A DNA stretch of 64,000 bases from Azospira restricta (GCF_016858125.1 NZ_CP064781.1:992001-1056000), one strand, 5' to 3'; counted from the stretch's first letter, positions 1 through 9,985 are shown. Numbers and translations are program-made. The notes: generated by a model not told the origin, from the sequence alone.

Positions 1-662
1 CCGTCGCCATCCGCCGCACCAACATCGGCCAGGACCCGGGCCAGCCGAACCTGCTCGATGCGATCCCGCCGTCGACATACACGATCCTGCCGAACACCGC
101 CGGCTGCTATACGGCGGAGGACGCGGTGCGCACGCTGCGCCTGGCGCGCGAGCTGCTCGACGGCCATTCACTGGTCAAGCTGGAGGTCCTCGGCGACCCG
201 ACGACGCTGTTCCCGAACATGCCGGAGACGCTGAAGGCAGCCGAGACGCTGGTCAAGGACGGCTTCCAGGTGATGGTCTACTGCGCCGACGACCCGATCC
301 AGGCGAAGATGCTCGAAGAGATCGGCTGCGTCGCGATCATGCCGCTGGCGTCGCTGATCGGCTCCGGCATGGGCATCCTGAATCCGTGGAACCTGCGCCT
401 GATCATCGACAACGCGAAGGTGCCGGTGCTGGTCGATGCCGGCGTCGGCACCGCGTCGGATGCGGCGATCGCGATGGAACTCGGCTGCGACGGCGTGCTG
501 ATGAATACCGCCATTGCGCACGCGAAGAATCCGGTGCTGATGGCCTCGGCGATGAGGAAGGCAGTCGAGGCCGGCCGCGAGGCCTTCCTCGCCGGCCGCA
601 TGCCGCGCAAGCTCTACTCGGCCGACCCGTCGTCGCCGACTTCGGGGCTGATCGGGAGCTGA
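1..662 (+). CDS. thiG: Thiazole synthase ThiG, 3' part (5' end outside window)
   Basis: ThiG builds the thiazole phosphate ring of thiamine from deoxyxylulose phosphate, ThiS thiocarboxylate and an imine donor in the cytoplasm. The reading frame is open from base 3 with no start inside the window, so this is a truncated gene at the window edge. Family marks seen: NTAGC near the visible N-terminus, [14 protein letters not shown] and [12 protein letters not shown] (phosphate-binding TIM-barrel loops), and the terminal PTSGLIGS. An internal GTG at 126 is not a real start, because the conserved sequence continues upstream of it. The TGA stop lies 7 bases before trmB, which suggests cotranscription. 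Confidence 0.93.
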   Translation, partial: VAIRRTNIGQDPGQPNLLDAIPPSTYTILPNTAGCYTAEDAVRTLRLARELLDGHSLVKLEVLGDPTTLFPNMPETLKAAETLVKDGFQVMVYCADDPIQAKMLEEIGCVAIMPLASLIGSGMGILNPWNLRLIIDNAKVPVLVDAGVGTASDAAIAMELGCDGVLMNTAIAHAKNPVLMASAMRKAVEAGREAFLAGRMPRKLYSADPSSPTSGLIGS

Positions 663-669
663 GTGGCCG

Positions 670-1365
670 ATGAGCGAAGAAGGCGTCTACACCGCCGGCC
701 GCGCCGGCCACATCCGCAGCTACGTGCTGCGCCAGGGGCGCGTCTCGAACGCGCAGCAGCGCTACTACGAGGACATGATGCCGAAGATCGGCATCCCCTA
801 CGCGGCGGTCCCGCTCGACCTCGACGCGGCCTTCGGCCGAGCCGCGCCGAAGATCCTCGAGATCGGCTGCGGCATGGGTGAGACTACCGCCGCGATCGCG
901 ACCGCCCACCCGGAGAACGACTACCTCGGGCTGGAGGTGCATACCCCCGGCGTCGGCAGCCTGTGCAAGCTGATCGCCGAGGGCAGCATTCCCAACCTGC
1001 GTGTCTGCCAGCACGACGCGGTCGAGGTGCTGCGCGACATGATCGGCGACGGCACGCTGTCCGGCGTGCACATCTTCTTCCCCGATCCGTGGCCGAAGGC
1101 GCGCCACCACAAGCGCCGGCTGCTCCAGCCGCCGCTGGTGGCGACGCTGGCCGCGAAGCTGAAGCCCGGCGGCTACCTCCACTGCGCGACCGACTGGGAG
1201 AACTACGCCGAGCAGATGCTGGAAGTCCTCTCCGGCGAGCCGGCGCTCGCCAACACCGCCGACGGTTACGCGCCGCGCCCCGAGTACCGGCCGCTGACCA
1301 AGTTCGAGCAGCGCGGCCTGCGCCTCGGGCACGGCGTCTGGGATCTGGTCTTCCGCCGGAAGTAG
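670..1365 (+). CDS. trmB: tRNA (guanine-N7-)-methyltransferase TrmB
   Basis: TrmB methylates G46 of tRNA variable loops using S-adenosylmethionine. The 231-residue protein has the usual length and the SAM-binding loop EIGCGMGE near residue 65, the GLEVH strand end, and the family signature [15 protein letters not shown] near residues 137-151. The C-terminus has TKFEQRG, as in the family. It starts with ATG shortly after thiG and is probably cotranscribed. It faces the TonB-like gene, whose stop is only 4 bases beyond its own. Confidence 0.95.
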   Translation: MSEEGVYTAGRAGHIRSYVLRQGRVSNAQQRYYEDMMPKIGIPYAAVPLDLDAAFGRAAPKILEIGCGMGETTAAIATAHPENDYLGLEVHTPGVGSLCKLIAEGSIPNLRVCQHDAVEVLRDMIGDGTLSGVHIFFPDPWPKARHHKRRLLQPPLVATLAAKLKPGGYLHCATDWENYAEQMLEVLSGEPALANTADGYAPRPEYRPLTKFEQRGLRLGHGVWDLVFRRK

Positions 1366-1369
1366 CCGC

Positions 1370-1906
1370 TCACTGCAGGCGGAAGATCACCGGCAGGATC
1401 AGCTCGCGCGCCGTCACGCCGGGCAGCCGGCCGATCGCCCAGGCGGCCTTCACCGCCGCGTCGTCGAGCAGGCGGTGGCCGCTGGAGGCGGCGAGCCGCA
1501 CGTCGGCGATGCCGCCGTCGGCGGCGAGCGTCAGGATCAGCCGGGCCTCGCCTTCGAGGCCGCGGGCGATCGCTTCCGGCGGGTAGTAGAGGTGCTCGGC
1601 GAGCTTCTTCTGCGCCGCCCGTACCTGCCGGGCGGCGGCCTTCGCCGGCGGCGCGGCGGCCGGCGTCTGCGCGGCCGGGGTTTCCGGCGGCGGCGCGGGC
1701 GGAGCTTCGCGCTCTTCGTTGAGCGTATTCTTCAGCAGCGGCTCGGCCGGCGGCACTTCGACCGGCGGCAGTCGCAGCGTCGCCTGCAGCACGCGCGCCG
1801 GCGGCGGCCTGAGCAGGTCGCGCCAGGCGCCGTGGCCGAGCGCCGCGGCGTGCAGCAGCAGCGAGGCGGCGAAGGCGAGCAGCAGGCGGCGGGGCGACGT
1901 GGTCAC
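1370..1906 (-). CDS. TonB-family energy-transducer-like protein
   Basis: This is a 178-residue protein with one N-terminal membrane segment (LLLAFAASLLLHAAALGHG), a proline/alanine-rich spacer (about residues 40-95) and a C-terminal TonB-like domain (AEHLYYPPEAIARGLEGEARLILTLA is a typical core, residues about 103-128). Such proteins span the periplasm and pass proton-motive energy to outer-membrane transporters. No ExbB/ExbD or TonB-dependent receptor is nearby, so the partner is unknown. The start is a GTG and no strong ribosome-binding site is visible, so the exact N-terminus is uncertain. Confidence 0.8.
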   Translation of the reverse strand: MTTSPRRLLLAFAASLLLHAAALGHGAWRDLLRPPPARVLQATLRLPPVEVPPAEPLLKNTLNEEREAPPAPPPETPAAQTPAAAPPAKAAARQVRAAQKKLAEHLYYPPEAIARGLEGEARLILTLAADGGIADVRLAASSGHRLLDDAAVKAAWAIGRLPGVTARELILPVIFRLQ

Positions 1907-2016
1907 GGAGTCGGGCGGTTTCCGGCGCCGGCAGGCGCCGCGACGGATTGGCGGTCGGGCGATCAGCCGGGCATTTTGGCAGAAAGTGGGGCGTCAGTCG
2001 CCCCGGAGGGGTGGCA

Positions 2017-3138
2017 GTGAGCAGAACGATTGGCGGTTTCCTGGCCGGTGCGCTGGCGGCGTTCTGGCTGGCGCTGGCGCCGGCGCAGGCGGCGTCGCCC
2101 GATCCGGTCGCCTTCGGCGTCGCCGTCGAGCGCGGCGATCGGCGCCAGGTCGAGAAGTGGCTCGACGAGGGCATGCCGCCCGACTATCAGGCCGACCGCA
2201 TCGGTACCGGGCTGATGATCGCCGCGTGGAACGGCGACATCCCGATGATGGAGCTGTTCGTCGGCCGCGGCGCCAACCCGCGCCGCGCCAACCGCAACGG
2301 CGAGCAGGCGCTGCAGCTTGCCGCCTGGAACGGCCACGCCGCGGCCGTGCGCTGGCTGCTCGAGCACGGCGCGGTGCTCAACCGCGACGACAAGAACTGG
2401 GGGGCGCTGCACTACGCGGTGTTCAACGGCCATCTGGAGCTCGCGCGCGAGCTGATCGCGCGCGGCGCCGACGTCAACGCCCGCTCGCCGAACGGTTCGA
2501 CGCCGCTGATGATGGCGGCGCGCGAGGGGCGCGACGAGATCGCGCGGCTGCTGCTCGAATCCGGCGCCGACACGGCGCTGAAGAGCGATTGGGGCGACAC
2601 CGCGCTCAGCTTCGCGATGCGCTACGCGCACTACAAGCTCGGCCAGATGATCGCCTCGCCGGAGGAGTTCGAGATCGCGGTGAAGGCGCCGAAGGAGAGC
2701 TTCGGCGAGCCGGTGCGCTCGGTCGCTGCACCGTCGCAGATCGAGGAGCTGCTGCGCCAGATCCGCGAGGCCAACGCCAGCGGGGCGGAAACCGTCGAGC
2801 TGCGGCGCAAGCTGCACGCGGCGATCGCCGAGTTCCGCGGGCCGCCGAAGCCGCAGGGACTGGCCGGGCCGAAGGTGATCAAGGCGGCGCCGCCGCCGAA
2901 GGCGCTGGTGATCACCGCCAAGCGCGCCCAGCCGAAGGGCGGCGAGCGCGTCGAGGTGGTCCCGGCCGACGGCGGTAAGGCGGTGCCCGGCACGGTGAAG
3001 GTGACGCCGGCGCAGCCGGCGGTGAGCCCCAGCCGCATCGCCGACATCCTGCGCCAGATTCGCGTCGCCGAGGCGCAGGGGCAGCCGACCGAGGCGCTGC
3101 GCCGCGAACTCGACGAGGCGATGGCGAAGCTGAAGTAG
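2017..3138 (+). CDS. Exported ankyrin-repeat protein with duplicated C-terminal helical segment
   Basis: A GTG start at 2017 is preferred because GGAGGG lies 6 bases upstream and the product then begins directly with a signal peptide (GFLAGALAAFWLALAPAQAA). Mature residues about 30-225 form roughly five ankyrin repeats (for example GLMIAAWNGDIPMMELFVGRGAN, ALHYAVFNGHLELARELIARGAD). The C-terminal half holds two related stretches, one starting SQIEELLRQIREA and the other SRIADILRQIRVAEA, separated by a basic, proline-rich linker. The architecture suggests a periplasmic protein-binding scaffold, but no partner can be named. The upstream neighbour is divergent, and the downstream DsrE-like gene is convergent. 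Confidence 0.82.
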   Translation: MSRTIGGFLAGALAAFWLALAPAQAASPDPVAFGVAVERGDRRQVEKWLDEGMPPDYQADRIGTGLMIAAWNGDIPMMELFVGRGANPRRANRNGEQALQLAAWNGHAAAVRWLLEHGAVLNRDDKNWGALHYAVFNGHLELARELIARGADVNARSPNGSTPLMMAAREGRDEIARLLLESGADTALKSDWGDTALSFAMRYAHYKLGQMIASPEEFEIAVKAPKESFGEPVRSVAAPSQIEELLRQIREANASGAETVELRRKLHAAIAEFRGPPKPQGLAGPKVIKAAPPPKALVITAKRAQPKGGERVEVVPADGGKAVPGTVKVTPAQPAVSPSRIADILRQIRVAEAQGQPTEALRRELDEAMAKLK

Positions 3139-3154
3139 CGCGCTCGGCGGAGAA

Positions 3155-3529
3155 TCAGAACACCAGCGTCCGCCAGTCCGGGTCGAGCGTGCGCGCGACG
3201 AAGGCGGTGGCGCCGGCATGCCCGGCGAATTCGGGAATGGTCGTTTCGCCGGCGGCGACGTACTCGCGCCAGGCCATGCTGCAGGCAAGGAAGCGGGCGC
3301 CGCCCCGCGCCGCGTCCTGCATGAAGTCGTACAGGCTGCGCCCGCCCGCCGCCGCGGTGGCACGCCGGGCGGCTTCGCCGGCGACCAGCAGCCGCACCGA
3401 GCGGCCGGCGAAATGGATCTCCACCTCGGCGTCGAGCGCGGCGGCCGCGGCCGCATAGACGAAGGGCGCCGCCGCCAGGCCGGGGCGGTCAAGGTCGGTC
3501 GCCCACAGCAGGATCGCCAGACGGCTCAC
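3155..3529 (-). CDS. DsrE-like small protein
   Basis: This is a 124-residue protein whose second half (SLYDFMQDAARGGARFLACSMAWRE) resembles the DsrE/DsrF-like fold, including the conserved cysteine in the ACSMA motif that could carry a persulfide. The alanine-rich first half (LAILLWATDLDRP... AEVEIHFAG) matches the beta-alpha start of the fold. The GTG start overlaps the stop of the GcvH-like gene as GTGA, so the two are translationally coupled. DsrE-type proteins often move sulfur between partners. That role here is inferred from family and coupling, not proven. The alternative is a DsrE-fold protein of unrelated function. Confidence 0.7.
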   Translation of the reverse strand: MSRLAILLWATDLDRPGLAAAPFVYAAAAAALDAEVEIHFAGRSVRLLVAGEAARRATAAAGGRSLYDFMQDAARGGARFLACSMAWREYVAAGETTIPEFAGHAGATAFVARTLDPDWRTLVF

Positions 3530-3954
3530 GTGAAGCGCGCCTCCGGCTCGACCGCGAGGATGTGCGCGCGGTAGGCCGCGGCATCGACCAGCCGCGCGCG
3601 GTCCCGCGCCCAGTCGCGCGCGCTGCCGCGCACCAGCCAGGCGGCGTACGGGGTCGCGTTGATCGGCGCCGGGTTGTCCTCGAGCGCCTCGTTGATCTCG
3701 TCGAGCCGGAACGCGCAGGGCGCGTGCACGGCGAGCACGGTCTTCGCGCTTTCGACGGTGCCCAGCCCGCGCCCGGCCTCGACCTCGGCGCCTTTCGGCT
3801 TGGCGGTGAAGGCGATGATCTCGCCGGCGAGGAAGACGCCGAAGGCAGTGATGCCGATCGTCAGCGCGTCGCCGTCCTCGCGCACCCACATGTCGTAGCG
3901 CGTGTCGTAGAGCAGGCCGTCGGGGACGGCACCGGAAAAGGGCTGGTGCGCCAT
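3526..3954 (-). CDS. GcvH-like lipoyl-domain protein
   Basis: The 142-residue protein has the lipoyl-carrier fold of glycine-cleavage H protein: GITAFGVFLAGEIIAF, then the lipoyl-lysine loop TVESAKTVLAVHAP (K about residue 67), then LDEINEALEDNPAPIN and YAAWL. It lacks the usual 'YTxxHEWV' beginning and has a different C-terminus. No gcvT or gcvP is near. Instead it is coupled to a DsrE-like protein and starts 15 bases after the 3' end of the tRNA-Sec gene. This resembles lipoate-binding proteins found with sulfur-transfer genes, so a sulfur-related role is a reasonable inference. An ordinary GcvH paralogue is the alternative. Confidence 0.75.
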   Translation of the reverse strand: MAHQPFSGAVPDGLLYDTRYDMWVREDGDALTIGITAFGVFLAGEIIAFTAKPKGAEVEAGRGLGTVESAKTVLAVHAPCAFRLDEINEALEDNPAPINATPYAAWLVRGSARDWARDRARLVDAAAYRAHILAVEPEARFT

Positions 3955-3969
3955 GGTCGTCAGTCGGGG

Positions 3970-4065
3970 TGGCGGAAGAGAGTGGGAGTCGAACCCACCA
4001 GGGACCGTCTGACGGCCCCTGCCGGTTTTGAAGACCGGCCGTCCCACCGGGGAACGATCTCTTCC
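3970..4065 (-). tRNA. selC: tRNA-Sec (anticodon UCA), CCA encoded
   Basis: The minus strand reads a 96-nt tRNA beginning GGAAGAGATCG and ending CTCTCTTCC-G-CCA. It has the long acceptor stem typical of tRNA-Sec (GGAAGAGA pairs with TCTCTTCC), a seven-base anticodon loop CTTCAAA with anticodon TCA at 4031-4029, a long variable arm (GGGGCCGTCAGACGGTCCC) and a GGTTCGACTCC T-arm. Discriminator G and CCA are encoded. It lies 19 bases after selB and ahead of the GcvH-like gene, so it is probably processed from a polycistronic transcript. It decodes the UGA at 12464-12466. Confidence 0.96.
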
Positions 4066-4084
4066 GAAGCGTGAAAATTACGGC

Positions 4085-6025
4085 TCATTCCATCTTCCAT
4101 TGCCGCGGTGCGGCAGCCTCGCGCAGCACGTGCTCATCCTTCGTGCCCCGCTGGTCGCGGACCCGGCGAGTGTAGCCGATGCGGTCGAAGAACTCGAGGA
4201 TGTGGATCGCCACCTTGCGGCCGCCGCCGATGCGGTCGCGCAGGTCGGCGGCGCGCGCAGCGCCATGCTCGGCACAGAGCGCGGCGACGATGTCGGCGAG
4301 CCGTTCGACCGCATCGTCGCTGAAGTAGTGGTCGAGCGCGACCGGGTAGAGCCGGCCGCTGCGCGCGACGCGCTTCATCAGCGCGCGCACGGTGTCCTCG
4401 GCGAGGTTCGTCGCCTTGGCGATGTCGCGCACGCGCGGCGGCTGGAACGGCGCCGCGTCGAGCAGCGGCGACAGCGTCCGCCACAGGTCGCCGTCGGCGG
4501 CGGAGAGCGTCGCGCGGTGTTCGGGCAGGTGCAGCCAGCTCGAGGTCTGCGCGATGCGGCCGGCGGCGAGCGCCTCGTCGACCAGGCGGTCGAAGGCCGC
4601 ACGGGCGAGCGTCGGCGACGTCAGCCGGCGCAGCCGTTCGTGCTCGGCGCCGAGCATGTCGGGGGCGCGCTCGTGCTCGGCGGCGAGCGCGGCGAGCAGC
4701 TTTTCGCCGAGCGCCGCCCACGCCGCCGGCGCGAAGCCGAGCGTGCCATCGCGCGTGTCGACGCGCACCAGCTCGAGCGTGCGCCACAGCCGGCTGGCCG
4801 CGTCGTCGGTGAGGTTCCAGCCCTGCGCGAAGCGTTCGAGGACGATTCCGGTCGGATTCGCGGCGAGCTGCTGCGCCAGCGTCGCCGCGAGGTCGCCGGC
4901 GGCGGCCGTACGCAGCGCGGCGAGCCGCGCCGGCGCGCGCTTGTGCCGCGTCGGCGGGAAAACGTCGAGGACGCGGCCGCCGGCCAGCGTGCGTGTGGCC
5001 GAGGTGTCGCGCAGCACGAAGCGGTCGCCGCCGACGCAGCACAGCGGCCGGTCGAGGACGACCTCGGCGAGCGCCTCGGTGCCCGGCGCCAGCGTGTCGC
5101 CCACGAGCAGCGCGACGCGGCCGGTGACGTCCTCGGCGCCGAGGTGCACATGCACCGGCGTCCAGTGGCGCAGCGCCTGCGCCTCGTCGCGGGCGAGCCG
5201 CAGCGTCGCCGCGAAGCGCTCGAGCGGCAGGTGCTGGCGCGGGTCGAGCGCCCACATGCCGCGCCGGATCGCATCGCGCGAGAAGTCGCCGGCGAGGTTC
5301 AGCGCGACGCGCTGGCCGGCGTCGCCGCGCTCGGCCGGCCGGTCCTGCGCGTGCAGGCTGCGCACGCGCGCGGCGAATCCCGGCGGCGAGACCGTCAGCG
5401 TGTCGCCGACGCGCACGCTGCCGGAGAACACCGTGCCGGTGACGACGGTGCCGATGCCGGCGAGCGTGAAGCAGCGGTCGATCGCCAGCCGGAAGCGGCC
5501 GCCGTCGTCGCGCGCCCGGTCGGCTGCCTGCGCCGCCGCGTCGAGGTGGGTGCGCAGCGCGGCGATGCCGCCGCCGTCGCGGGCGGCGACCGGGAAGATC
5601 GGCGCCGCGGCGAAGGCGCTGCCGGCGAGCAGCGCGCGCACCTCGTCCGCCGCCGCCGCCTGCCGCTCCGGCGTCACCGCGTCGCACTTGGTCAGCGCCA
5701 CCGCGCCGCGGCGGATGCCGAGCAGGTCGGCGATCGCCAGGTGCTCGCGCGTCTGCGGCATCGGCCCGTCGTCGGCGGCGACGACCAGCAGCAGGAAGTC
5801 GATGCCGGTGGCGCCGGCGAGCATGTTGTGGATCAGCTTCTCGTGCCCGGGCACGTCGACGAAGCCGAGCACGCCGCCGTCGGCGGCGGGCGCGTAGGCA
5901 TAGCCGAGGTCGAGCGTGATGCCGCGCGCCTTCTCCTCGGGCAGACGGTCGGCATCGACGCCGGTGAGGGCCTTCACCAGCGTCGTCTTGCCGTGGTCGA
6001 TGTGGCCGGCGGTCCCGATGATCAT
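4085..6025 (-). CDS. selB: Selenocysteine-specific elongation factor SelB
   Basis: SelB delivers selenocysteyl-tRNA to UGA codons by binding a SECIS hairpin in the mRNA. The 646-residue protein starts [15 protein letters not shown] (P-loop), followed by DVPGHE, a TKCD guanine-specificity motif, EF-Tu-like barrels, and C-terminal winged-helix repeats that bind SECIS (for example [26 protein letters not shown] near the end). Length is normal for the family. The ATG overlaps the selA stop as ATGA. A longer upstream reading frame exists, but it belongs to selA in another frame. Confidence 0.96.
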   Translation of the reverse strand: MIIGTAGHIDHGKTTLVKALTGVDADRLPEEKARGITLDLGYAYAPAADGGVLGFVDVPGHEKLIHNMLAGATGIDFLLLVVAADDGPMPQTREHLAIADLLGIRRGAVALTKCDAVTPERQAAAADEVRALLAGSAFAAAPIFPVAARDGGGIAALRTHLDAAAQAADRARDDGGRFRLAIDRCFTLAGIGTVVTGTVFSGSVRVGDTLTVSPPGFAARVRSLHAQDRPAERGDAGQRVALNLAGDFSRDAIRRGMWALDPRQHLPLERFAATLRLARDEAQALRHWTPVHVHLGAEDVTGRVALLVGDTLAPGTEALAEVVLDRPLCCVGGDRFVLRDTSATRTLAGGRVLDVFPPTRHKRAPARLAALRTAAAGDLAATLAQQLAANPTGIVLERFAQGWNLTDDAASRLWRTLELVRVDTRDGTLGFAPAAWAALGEKLLAALAAEHERAPDMLGAEHERLRRLTSPTLARAAFDRLVDEALAAGRIAQTSSWLHLPEHRATLSAADGDLWRTLSPLLDAAPFQPPRVRDIAKATNLAEDTVRALMKRVARSGRLYPVALDHYFSDDAVERLADIVAALCAEHGAARAADLRDRIGGGRKVAIHILEFFDRIGYTRRVRDQRGTKDEHVLREAAAPRQWKME

Positions 6026-7437
6026 CGGACGCTCAGCTGCGCGGCGAAGCGCGCCTCGTCGGCCGGGTCGAGGCAGCGCAGGTCGAGGCGCAGCGCGTCG
6101 TCGGCGATGCGGCCGATCACCGGCTGCGGCAGCGCACGCAGGCGTTCTTCGAGCGCCGCCAGTTGCCGTCCCGGCCGCTTGCCGGGAAAGCGCACGACCA
6201 GCGCGGCGGAGGCCAGCCGTTCGACCGGCAGCGCGCCGCTGCCGATCTGGCTCATCGCCGGTTCGATCGAGACCAGCGAGGTTTCGCCGGCGAAGTCGGC
6301 GACGAGCGGGCACAGGCGTTCGGCCTGCGCGGCGATGTCGTGCTCGCAGCGCGTCAGCAGGCGGAGCGTCGGCAGCCGCTGCGCCAGGCGGTCGGGGTCG
6401 CGGTACAGGCGCAGCGTCGCCTCGAGCGCCGCGAGCGTCACCTTGCCGACGCGCAGCGCACGTTTCAGCGGGTTCTTCTTGATCTTCGCGATCAGTTCCT
6501 TGCGGCCGACCAGGATGCCGGCCTGCGGGCCGCCCAGGAGCTTGTCGCCGGAGAAGGTGACGAGGTCGGCGCCGGCGGCGAGCGAATCCTGCGGCGTCGG
6601 CTCCTTGGGCAGGCCCCAGCGGGCGAAGTCGGTCAACGTGCCGCTGCCGAGGTCGACCATGAACGGCAGGCCGTGCGTGTGGGCGATTTCGGCGATTTCC
6701 GCTTCCTCGACCGCCTTGGTGAAGCCGACGACGGCGTAGTTCGAGGTATGCACCTTCATCAAGAGCGCCGTCTTCGCGCCGATCGCTTCGGCGTAGTCCT
6801 TGCCGTGCGTGCGGTTGGTGGTGCCGATCTCGATCAGCTTGGCACCGGCGCGGCGCATGATGTCCGGCACGCGGAAGGCGCCGCCGATCTCGACCAGTTC
6901 GCCGCGCGAGACCACGGCCTCCCTGCCCTTGGCCAGCGTGTCGAGCGCCAGCAGCACGGCGGCGGCGTTGTTGTTGACGACGGTCGCCGCGAAGTTCTTC
7001 GCCTGCTCGCCCATCGCGGCGGCGAGGATCTCGGCGAGCAATGGCTCGACCAGCGCATCGCGGTCGCCGCGGCCGCCGTCGGCGAGGTCGTATTCGAGCG
7101 CGCAGGGCGCGGCGGCGGCGACCGCCATCGCCGCGATTGCCTCGGGCGCCAGTAGCGCGCGGCCGAGGTTGGTGTGCAGCACGGTGCCGGTCAGGTTGAA
7201 CACCGGGCGCAGGTTCGGCTGCGCCAGCCGGTCGGCGCGGCCGACGATGGCTGCGGCGAGTGCGTCGGTGGCCGGCAGCGGATGTCCGGCACGGACCAGT
7301 TCGCGGGTGGCGGCGAGCTCGGCGCGCGCGCAGTCGGTGAGCGGCTGGCGGCCGTGGCGGGCGATCGCGTCGGCCAGCGCCGGCAGTGCGAGCAGGCGAT
7401 CGACGGAGGGAAGCTGGGCGAGGGTTTTCTGTGTCAT
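6022..7437 (-). CDS. selA: L-seryl-tRNA(Sec) selenium transferase SelA
   Basis: SelA is a PLP enzyme that converts Ser-tRNA(Sec) to Sec-tRNA(Sec) with selenophosphate. The 471-residue protein has [14 protein letters not shown] near residue 85, [12 protein letters not shown], and the PLP-lysine motif [12 protein letters not shown] near residue 295. ATG 7437 is chosen because it gives the usual N-terminus ([17 protein letters not shown]), though a GTG three codons upstream is possible. It lies 43 bases after fdhE and overlaps selB. SelD, which makes selenophosphate, is not in this window. Confidence 0.96.
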   Translation of the reverse strand: MTQKTLAQLPSVDRLLALPALADAIARHGRQPLTDCARAELAATRELVRAGHPLPATDALAAAIVGRADRLAQPNLRPVFNLTGTVLHTNLGRALLAPEAIAAMAVAAAAPCALEYDLADGGRGDRDALVEPLLAEILAAAMGEQAKNFAATVVNNNAAAVLLALDTLAKGREAVVSRGELVEIGGAFRVPDIMRRAGAKLIEIGTTNRTHGKDYAEAIGAKTALLMKVHTSNYAVVGFTKAVEEAEIAEIAHTHGLPFMVDLGSGTLTDFARWGLPKEPTPQDSLAAGADLVTFSGDKLLGGPQAGILVGRKELIAKIKKNPLKRALRVGKVTLAALEATLRLYRDPDRLAQRLPTLRLLTRCEHDIAAQAERLCPLVADFAGETSLVSIEPAMSQIGSGALPVERLASAALVVRFPGKRPGRQLAALEERLRALPQPVIGRIADDALRLDLRCLDPADEARFAAQLSVR

Positions 7438-7480
7438 GGCTTTCACCCGGACCGGGCAGAAAGTGGCGGGAAGGGGGCGC

Positions 7481-8389
7481 TTATCCGGCGGCGTTCACCA
7501 AGAGCAGGTTCGGTCCGCTGCGGCCGTAGCCGGCCTCGTCGACGAGCAGGTCGAGGGCCAGCGTGGCGAGGTCGTCGGCGACCGGGTCGACGCGCGGGTC
7601 CTTCTCCTGGTAGACGATCTTCAGGTAACTCTTGCAGCCGTCGCAGGTCTCGGCGCGCACCTTGCCGTCGCTGCCGTCGATCTGCTGCAGCGCGAGCCCC
7701 TTGTCGCCGCCGCAGGCGGCGCAGGTGGCGCGCGGCACGTTCCACTCGGTGTTGCACAGCGAACAGTGCAGGTAGCGCAGGTTGTTCACGGCGGGCGACA
7801 GGCGGACGATGCTGATCGCCGGCAGGCTGCCGCAGCAGGGGCAGACGCCCGGCGTGTCGAGCTTCTGCAGCTGGGCGGCGTCGAGGTGTGCGGCGCGCGC
7901 GGTGAACACCACCTGCAGCGCGGCGGCGACCAGCGGCAGCTCGCCGGCAGCCGCGGGGTCGGGCTCGCCGTGCAGCAGGCCGTCGGCGAGCGCCTCGAGG
8001 CGAATGTCGTCGGCGGCGGCGAGGCCGCCGAGCAGCGGCACGCTGCCGGCCGGCGCGTGCGGCAGCAGCGCGGCGATCAGCTGGCGCAGTACCTCGCGCC
8101 AGACGGCGGGGCGCTCGGCGGCGGTGGCGTTGAGCGGCGGCATGTGGTGCTGCCGCGCCTGTTCGAGCGCGGCGGCGGGAAGCGGCGGCAGTTCGGGCAG
8201 CGCCTGCAGCGCATCGTGCTGGGCGCGCGCGAGGCGGCCGAGGAAATGCAGCCAGTCGGCGAGCTTGTGGCCCTCGGCGAGCGTCGCGAAGCGCTCGGCG
8301 CGCTCGGCGAAGACGCTGCCGGCGACCGGCAGCAGGATCGCGGGCGCATCTTCGGTCGGCGGATTGAAGCTGATCGGTTTCGTTTCCAT
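7481..8389 (-). CDS. fdhE: Formate dehydrogenase accessory protein FdhE
   Basis: FdhE is a cytoplasmic iron-binding protein needed to mature respiratory formate dehydrogenases. The 302-residue product has the four CxxC pairs of the family in its C-terminal half: [22 protein letters not shown] and CDGCKSY. ATG 8389 (METKPISFN) gives the normal length; an earlier start would run into the terminator hairpin that ends the fdn operon. It stands between the terminator and selA, so it probably begins an fdhE-selA-selB-selC transcript, with read-through from fdnGHI possible. Confidence 0.93.
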   Translation of the reverse strand: METKPISFNPPTEDAPAILLPVAGSVFAERAERFATLAEGHKLADWLHFLGRLARAQHDALQALPELPPLPAAALEQARQHHMPPLNATAAERPAVWREVLRQLIAALLPHAPAGSVPLLGGLAAADDIRLEALADGLLHGEPDPAAAGELPLVAAALQVVFTARAAHLDAAQLQKLDTPGVCPCCGSLPAISIVRLSPAVNNLRYLHCSLCNTEWNVPRATCAACGGDKGLALQQIDGSDGKVRAETCDGCKSYLKIVYQEKDPRVDPVADDLATLALDLLVDEAGYGRSGPNLLLVNAAG

Positions 8390-8398
8390 GTCTCGGAC

Positions 8399-8433
8399 AA
8401 AAAAGGACCCGCGACGAAGTGTCGCCGCGGGCC
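8399..8433 (-). terminator. Rho-independent terminator after fdnI
   Basis: On the minus strand a GC-rich hairpin (arms GGCCCGCGGCGA and TCGTCGCGGGTCC, loop about CACT) is followed directly by six T residues at 8404-8399. It lies 36 bases beyond the fdnI stop and just before fdhE. It should end most fdnGHI transcripts and leave fdhE-selAB to partial read-through or a separate promoter. Confidence 0.8.
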
Positions 8434-8468
8434 GAACGCAAGTCAAACTACGGAGGGGTACTGCGCAA

Positions 8469-9089
8469 TTACTTGCCGGTCACCTGCTTGTACCAGGCGC
8501 GGTGGTGCTGCTTCGCCCAGGCGCGGGTGACCGTGCCGTACCACATGGCGCGCAGCGTGCCCTTGGTCCAGATCGCGGCATACACGTGCACCATGATCAG
8601 CGCGATCATGAACACGGCCACCGCGGCATGGATCACGGCGCCGAAGCGCGCCAGATCGATCGGCACGGTGAACTGCGCGCGCCAGATGAACAGGCCCGAC
8701 AGCGTCAGCAGGACCATGCACACGGTCATCCACCAGAACATCATCTTCTGGCCGCCGTTGTACTTGCCCTGGATCGGCATGTTGTGGTCGTCGCCGTTGA
8801 CCATCTCCTTCACCCGCGACAGCCACTCGCGGTCGGCGTCGGTCATCCGGTTCAGCTTCCAGAAGCGCAGGAACAGCAGCAGGAAGAAGAAGGCCATGAA
8901 GACGCCGATGTAGGGGTGCAGGATGCGCGCCCAGGTCGGCCCGCCGAACAGCTGCGTCAGCGGGAAGAACGCCGGGTGGAAGAAGGCCAGGCCGGAGAGC
9001 GCGAGCAGGATGAAGCTGATGCCCACGACCCAGTGGTTGGCCCGCTCGGAAGCGTCGTAACGCTGCAGGTCTTTCGGATCACGGATCAT
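8469..9089 (-). CDS. fdnI: Formate dehydrogenase cytochrome b556 subunit
   Basis: This is the membrane subunit that takes electrons from the iron-sulfur subunit through two b hemes and reduces quinone. The 206-residue protein has four membrane helices ([62 protein letters not shown]) and heme-ligand histidines in HWVVG, HPYIG and MVHVYA. ATG 9089 overlaps the fdnH stop as ATGA. Length is close to the E. coli FdnI/FdoI family. A terminator follows. Confidence 0.94.
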   Translation of the reverse strand: MIRDPKDLQRYDASERANHWVVGISFILLALSGLAFFHPAFFPLTQLFGGPTWARILHPYIGVFMAFFFLLLFLRFWKLNRMTDADREWLSRVKEMVNGDDHNMPIQGKYNGGQKMMFWWMTVCMVLLTLSGLFIWRAQFTVPIDLARFGAVIHAAVAVFMIALIMVHVYAAIWTKGTLRAMWYGTVTRAWAKQHHRAWYKQVTGK

Positions 9090-9973
9090 TGTGCGTCCTC
9101 CTTCTCGACTTCCGCTTCCATCTCCTTGGAGACTTCGTTCGGACCCTTCATCACGTAGTGGAACAGGCTGCCGAGCGCGACGCCGGCGAGCGCCAGGGTC
9201 GCGAGCGGCTTCGCCGCTCCCTTCCACAGCGCGACCAGCGGGCTGATGCTCGGGTTGACCGGCAGTCCGGCGTACAGATCGGGCTTGTCGGCGTGGTGCA
9301 GCACGTACATCACGTGCGTGCCGCCGACGCCCGCCGGATCGTAGAGGCCGGCCTTGTCATAGCCGCGTTCCTTGAGGTCGGCGATGCGCTTGTCGGCATA
9401 GTCCTTCATGTCCTCCTTGCTGCCAAACTGGATCGCGCCGGTCGGGCAGGCCTTGACGCAGGCCGGAGCCTGGTTGACCGCGACCCGGTCGGAGCACAGC
9501 GTGCACTTGTAGGCCTTGCTGTCCTTCTTCGAGATGCGGGGGACGTTGAACGGGCAGCCGGTCACGCAGTAGCCGCAGCCGATGCAGTTCTCCTGATGGA
9601 AATCGACGATGCCGTTCGCGTACTGGATGATCGCTCCCGGCGCCGGGCAGGCCTTCAGGCAGCCCGGGTCGGCGCAGTGCATGCAGCCGTCCTTGCGGAT
9701 CAGCCACTCCAGCTTGTTGTTCTGCTCGACCTCGGAGAAGCGCATCACCGTCCACGAGTTCTCGGTGAGGTCCACCGGGTTGTCGTAGACGCCGACGCAC
9801 GAGCCGACCTCGTCGCGCACGTCGTTCCACTCCATGCACGCCACCTGGCAGGCCTTGCAGCCGATGCAGGCGGACACGTCGATCAGCTTGGCGACCTCGA
9901 TCGTCGTGCGTGCTTGTGGCGCAGGCGTAGTCGTTGCGGAGCGCTGTTTGATGTCTAGCGATTGCAGTGCCAT
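9086..9973 (-). CDS. fdnH: Formate dehydrogenase iron-sulfur (beta) subunit
   Basis: The 295-residue protein carries four [4Fe-4S] cluster motifs in order: [14 protein letters not shown] near residue 36, [27 protein letters not shown] and CTLCSD...CVKACP. A single C-terminal membrane helix ([20 protein letters not shown]) anchors it, as in FdnH/FdoH, so it bridges periplasmic FdnG and membrane FdnI. A good ribosome-binding site (AAGGAG) precedes the ATG. It lies 12 bases after fdnG and overlaps fdnI. Confidence 0.95.
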   Translation of the reverse strand: MALQSLDIKQRSATTTPAPQARTTIEVAKLIDVSACIGCKACQVACMEWNDVRDEVGSCVGVYDNPVDLTENSWTVMRFSEVEQNNKLEWLIRKDGCMHCADPGCLKACPAPGAIIQYANGIVDFHQENCIGCGYCVTGCPFNVPRISKKDSKAYKCTLCSDRVAVNQAPACVKACPTGAIQFGSKEDMKDYADKRIADLKERGYDKAGLYDPAGVGGTHVMYVLHHADKPDLYAGLPVNPSISPLVALWKGAAKPLATLALAGVALGSLFHYVMKGPNEVSKEMEAEVEKEDAQ

Positions 9974-9985
9974 GTCAGCTCTCCT

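Noticed and set aside
3955-4047. Longer N-terminus for the GcvH-like protein
   Set aside because: The extension would be translated through the tRNA-Sec gene. ATG 3954, just after the tRNA 3' end, gives the lipoyl fold.
4028-6739. Open frame of 903 codons on the plus strand opposite selB/selA
   Set aside because: It begins inside the tRNA-Sec gene and runs antisense to SelB and SelA. No motif supports it.
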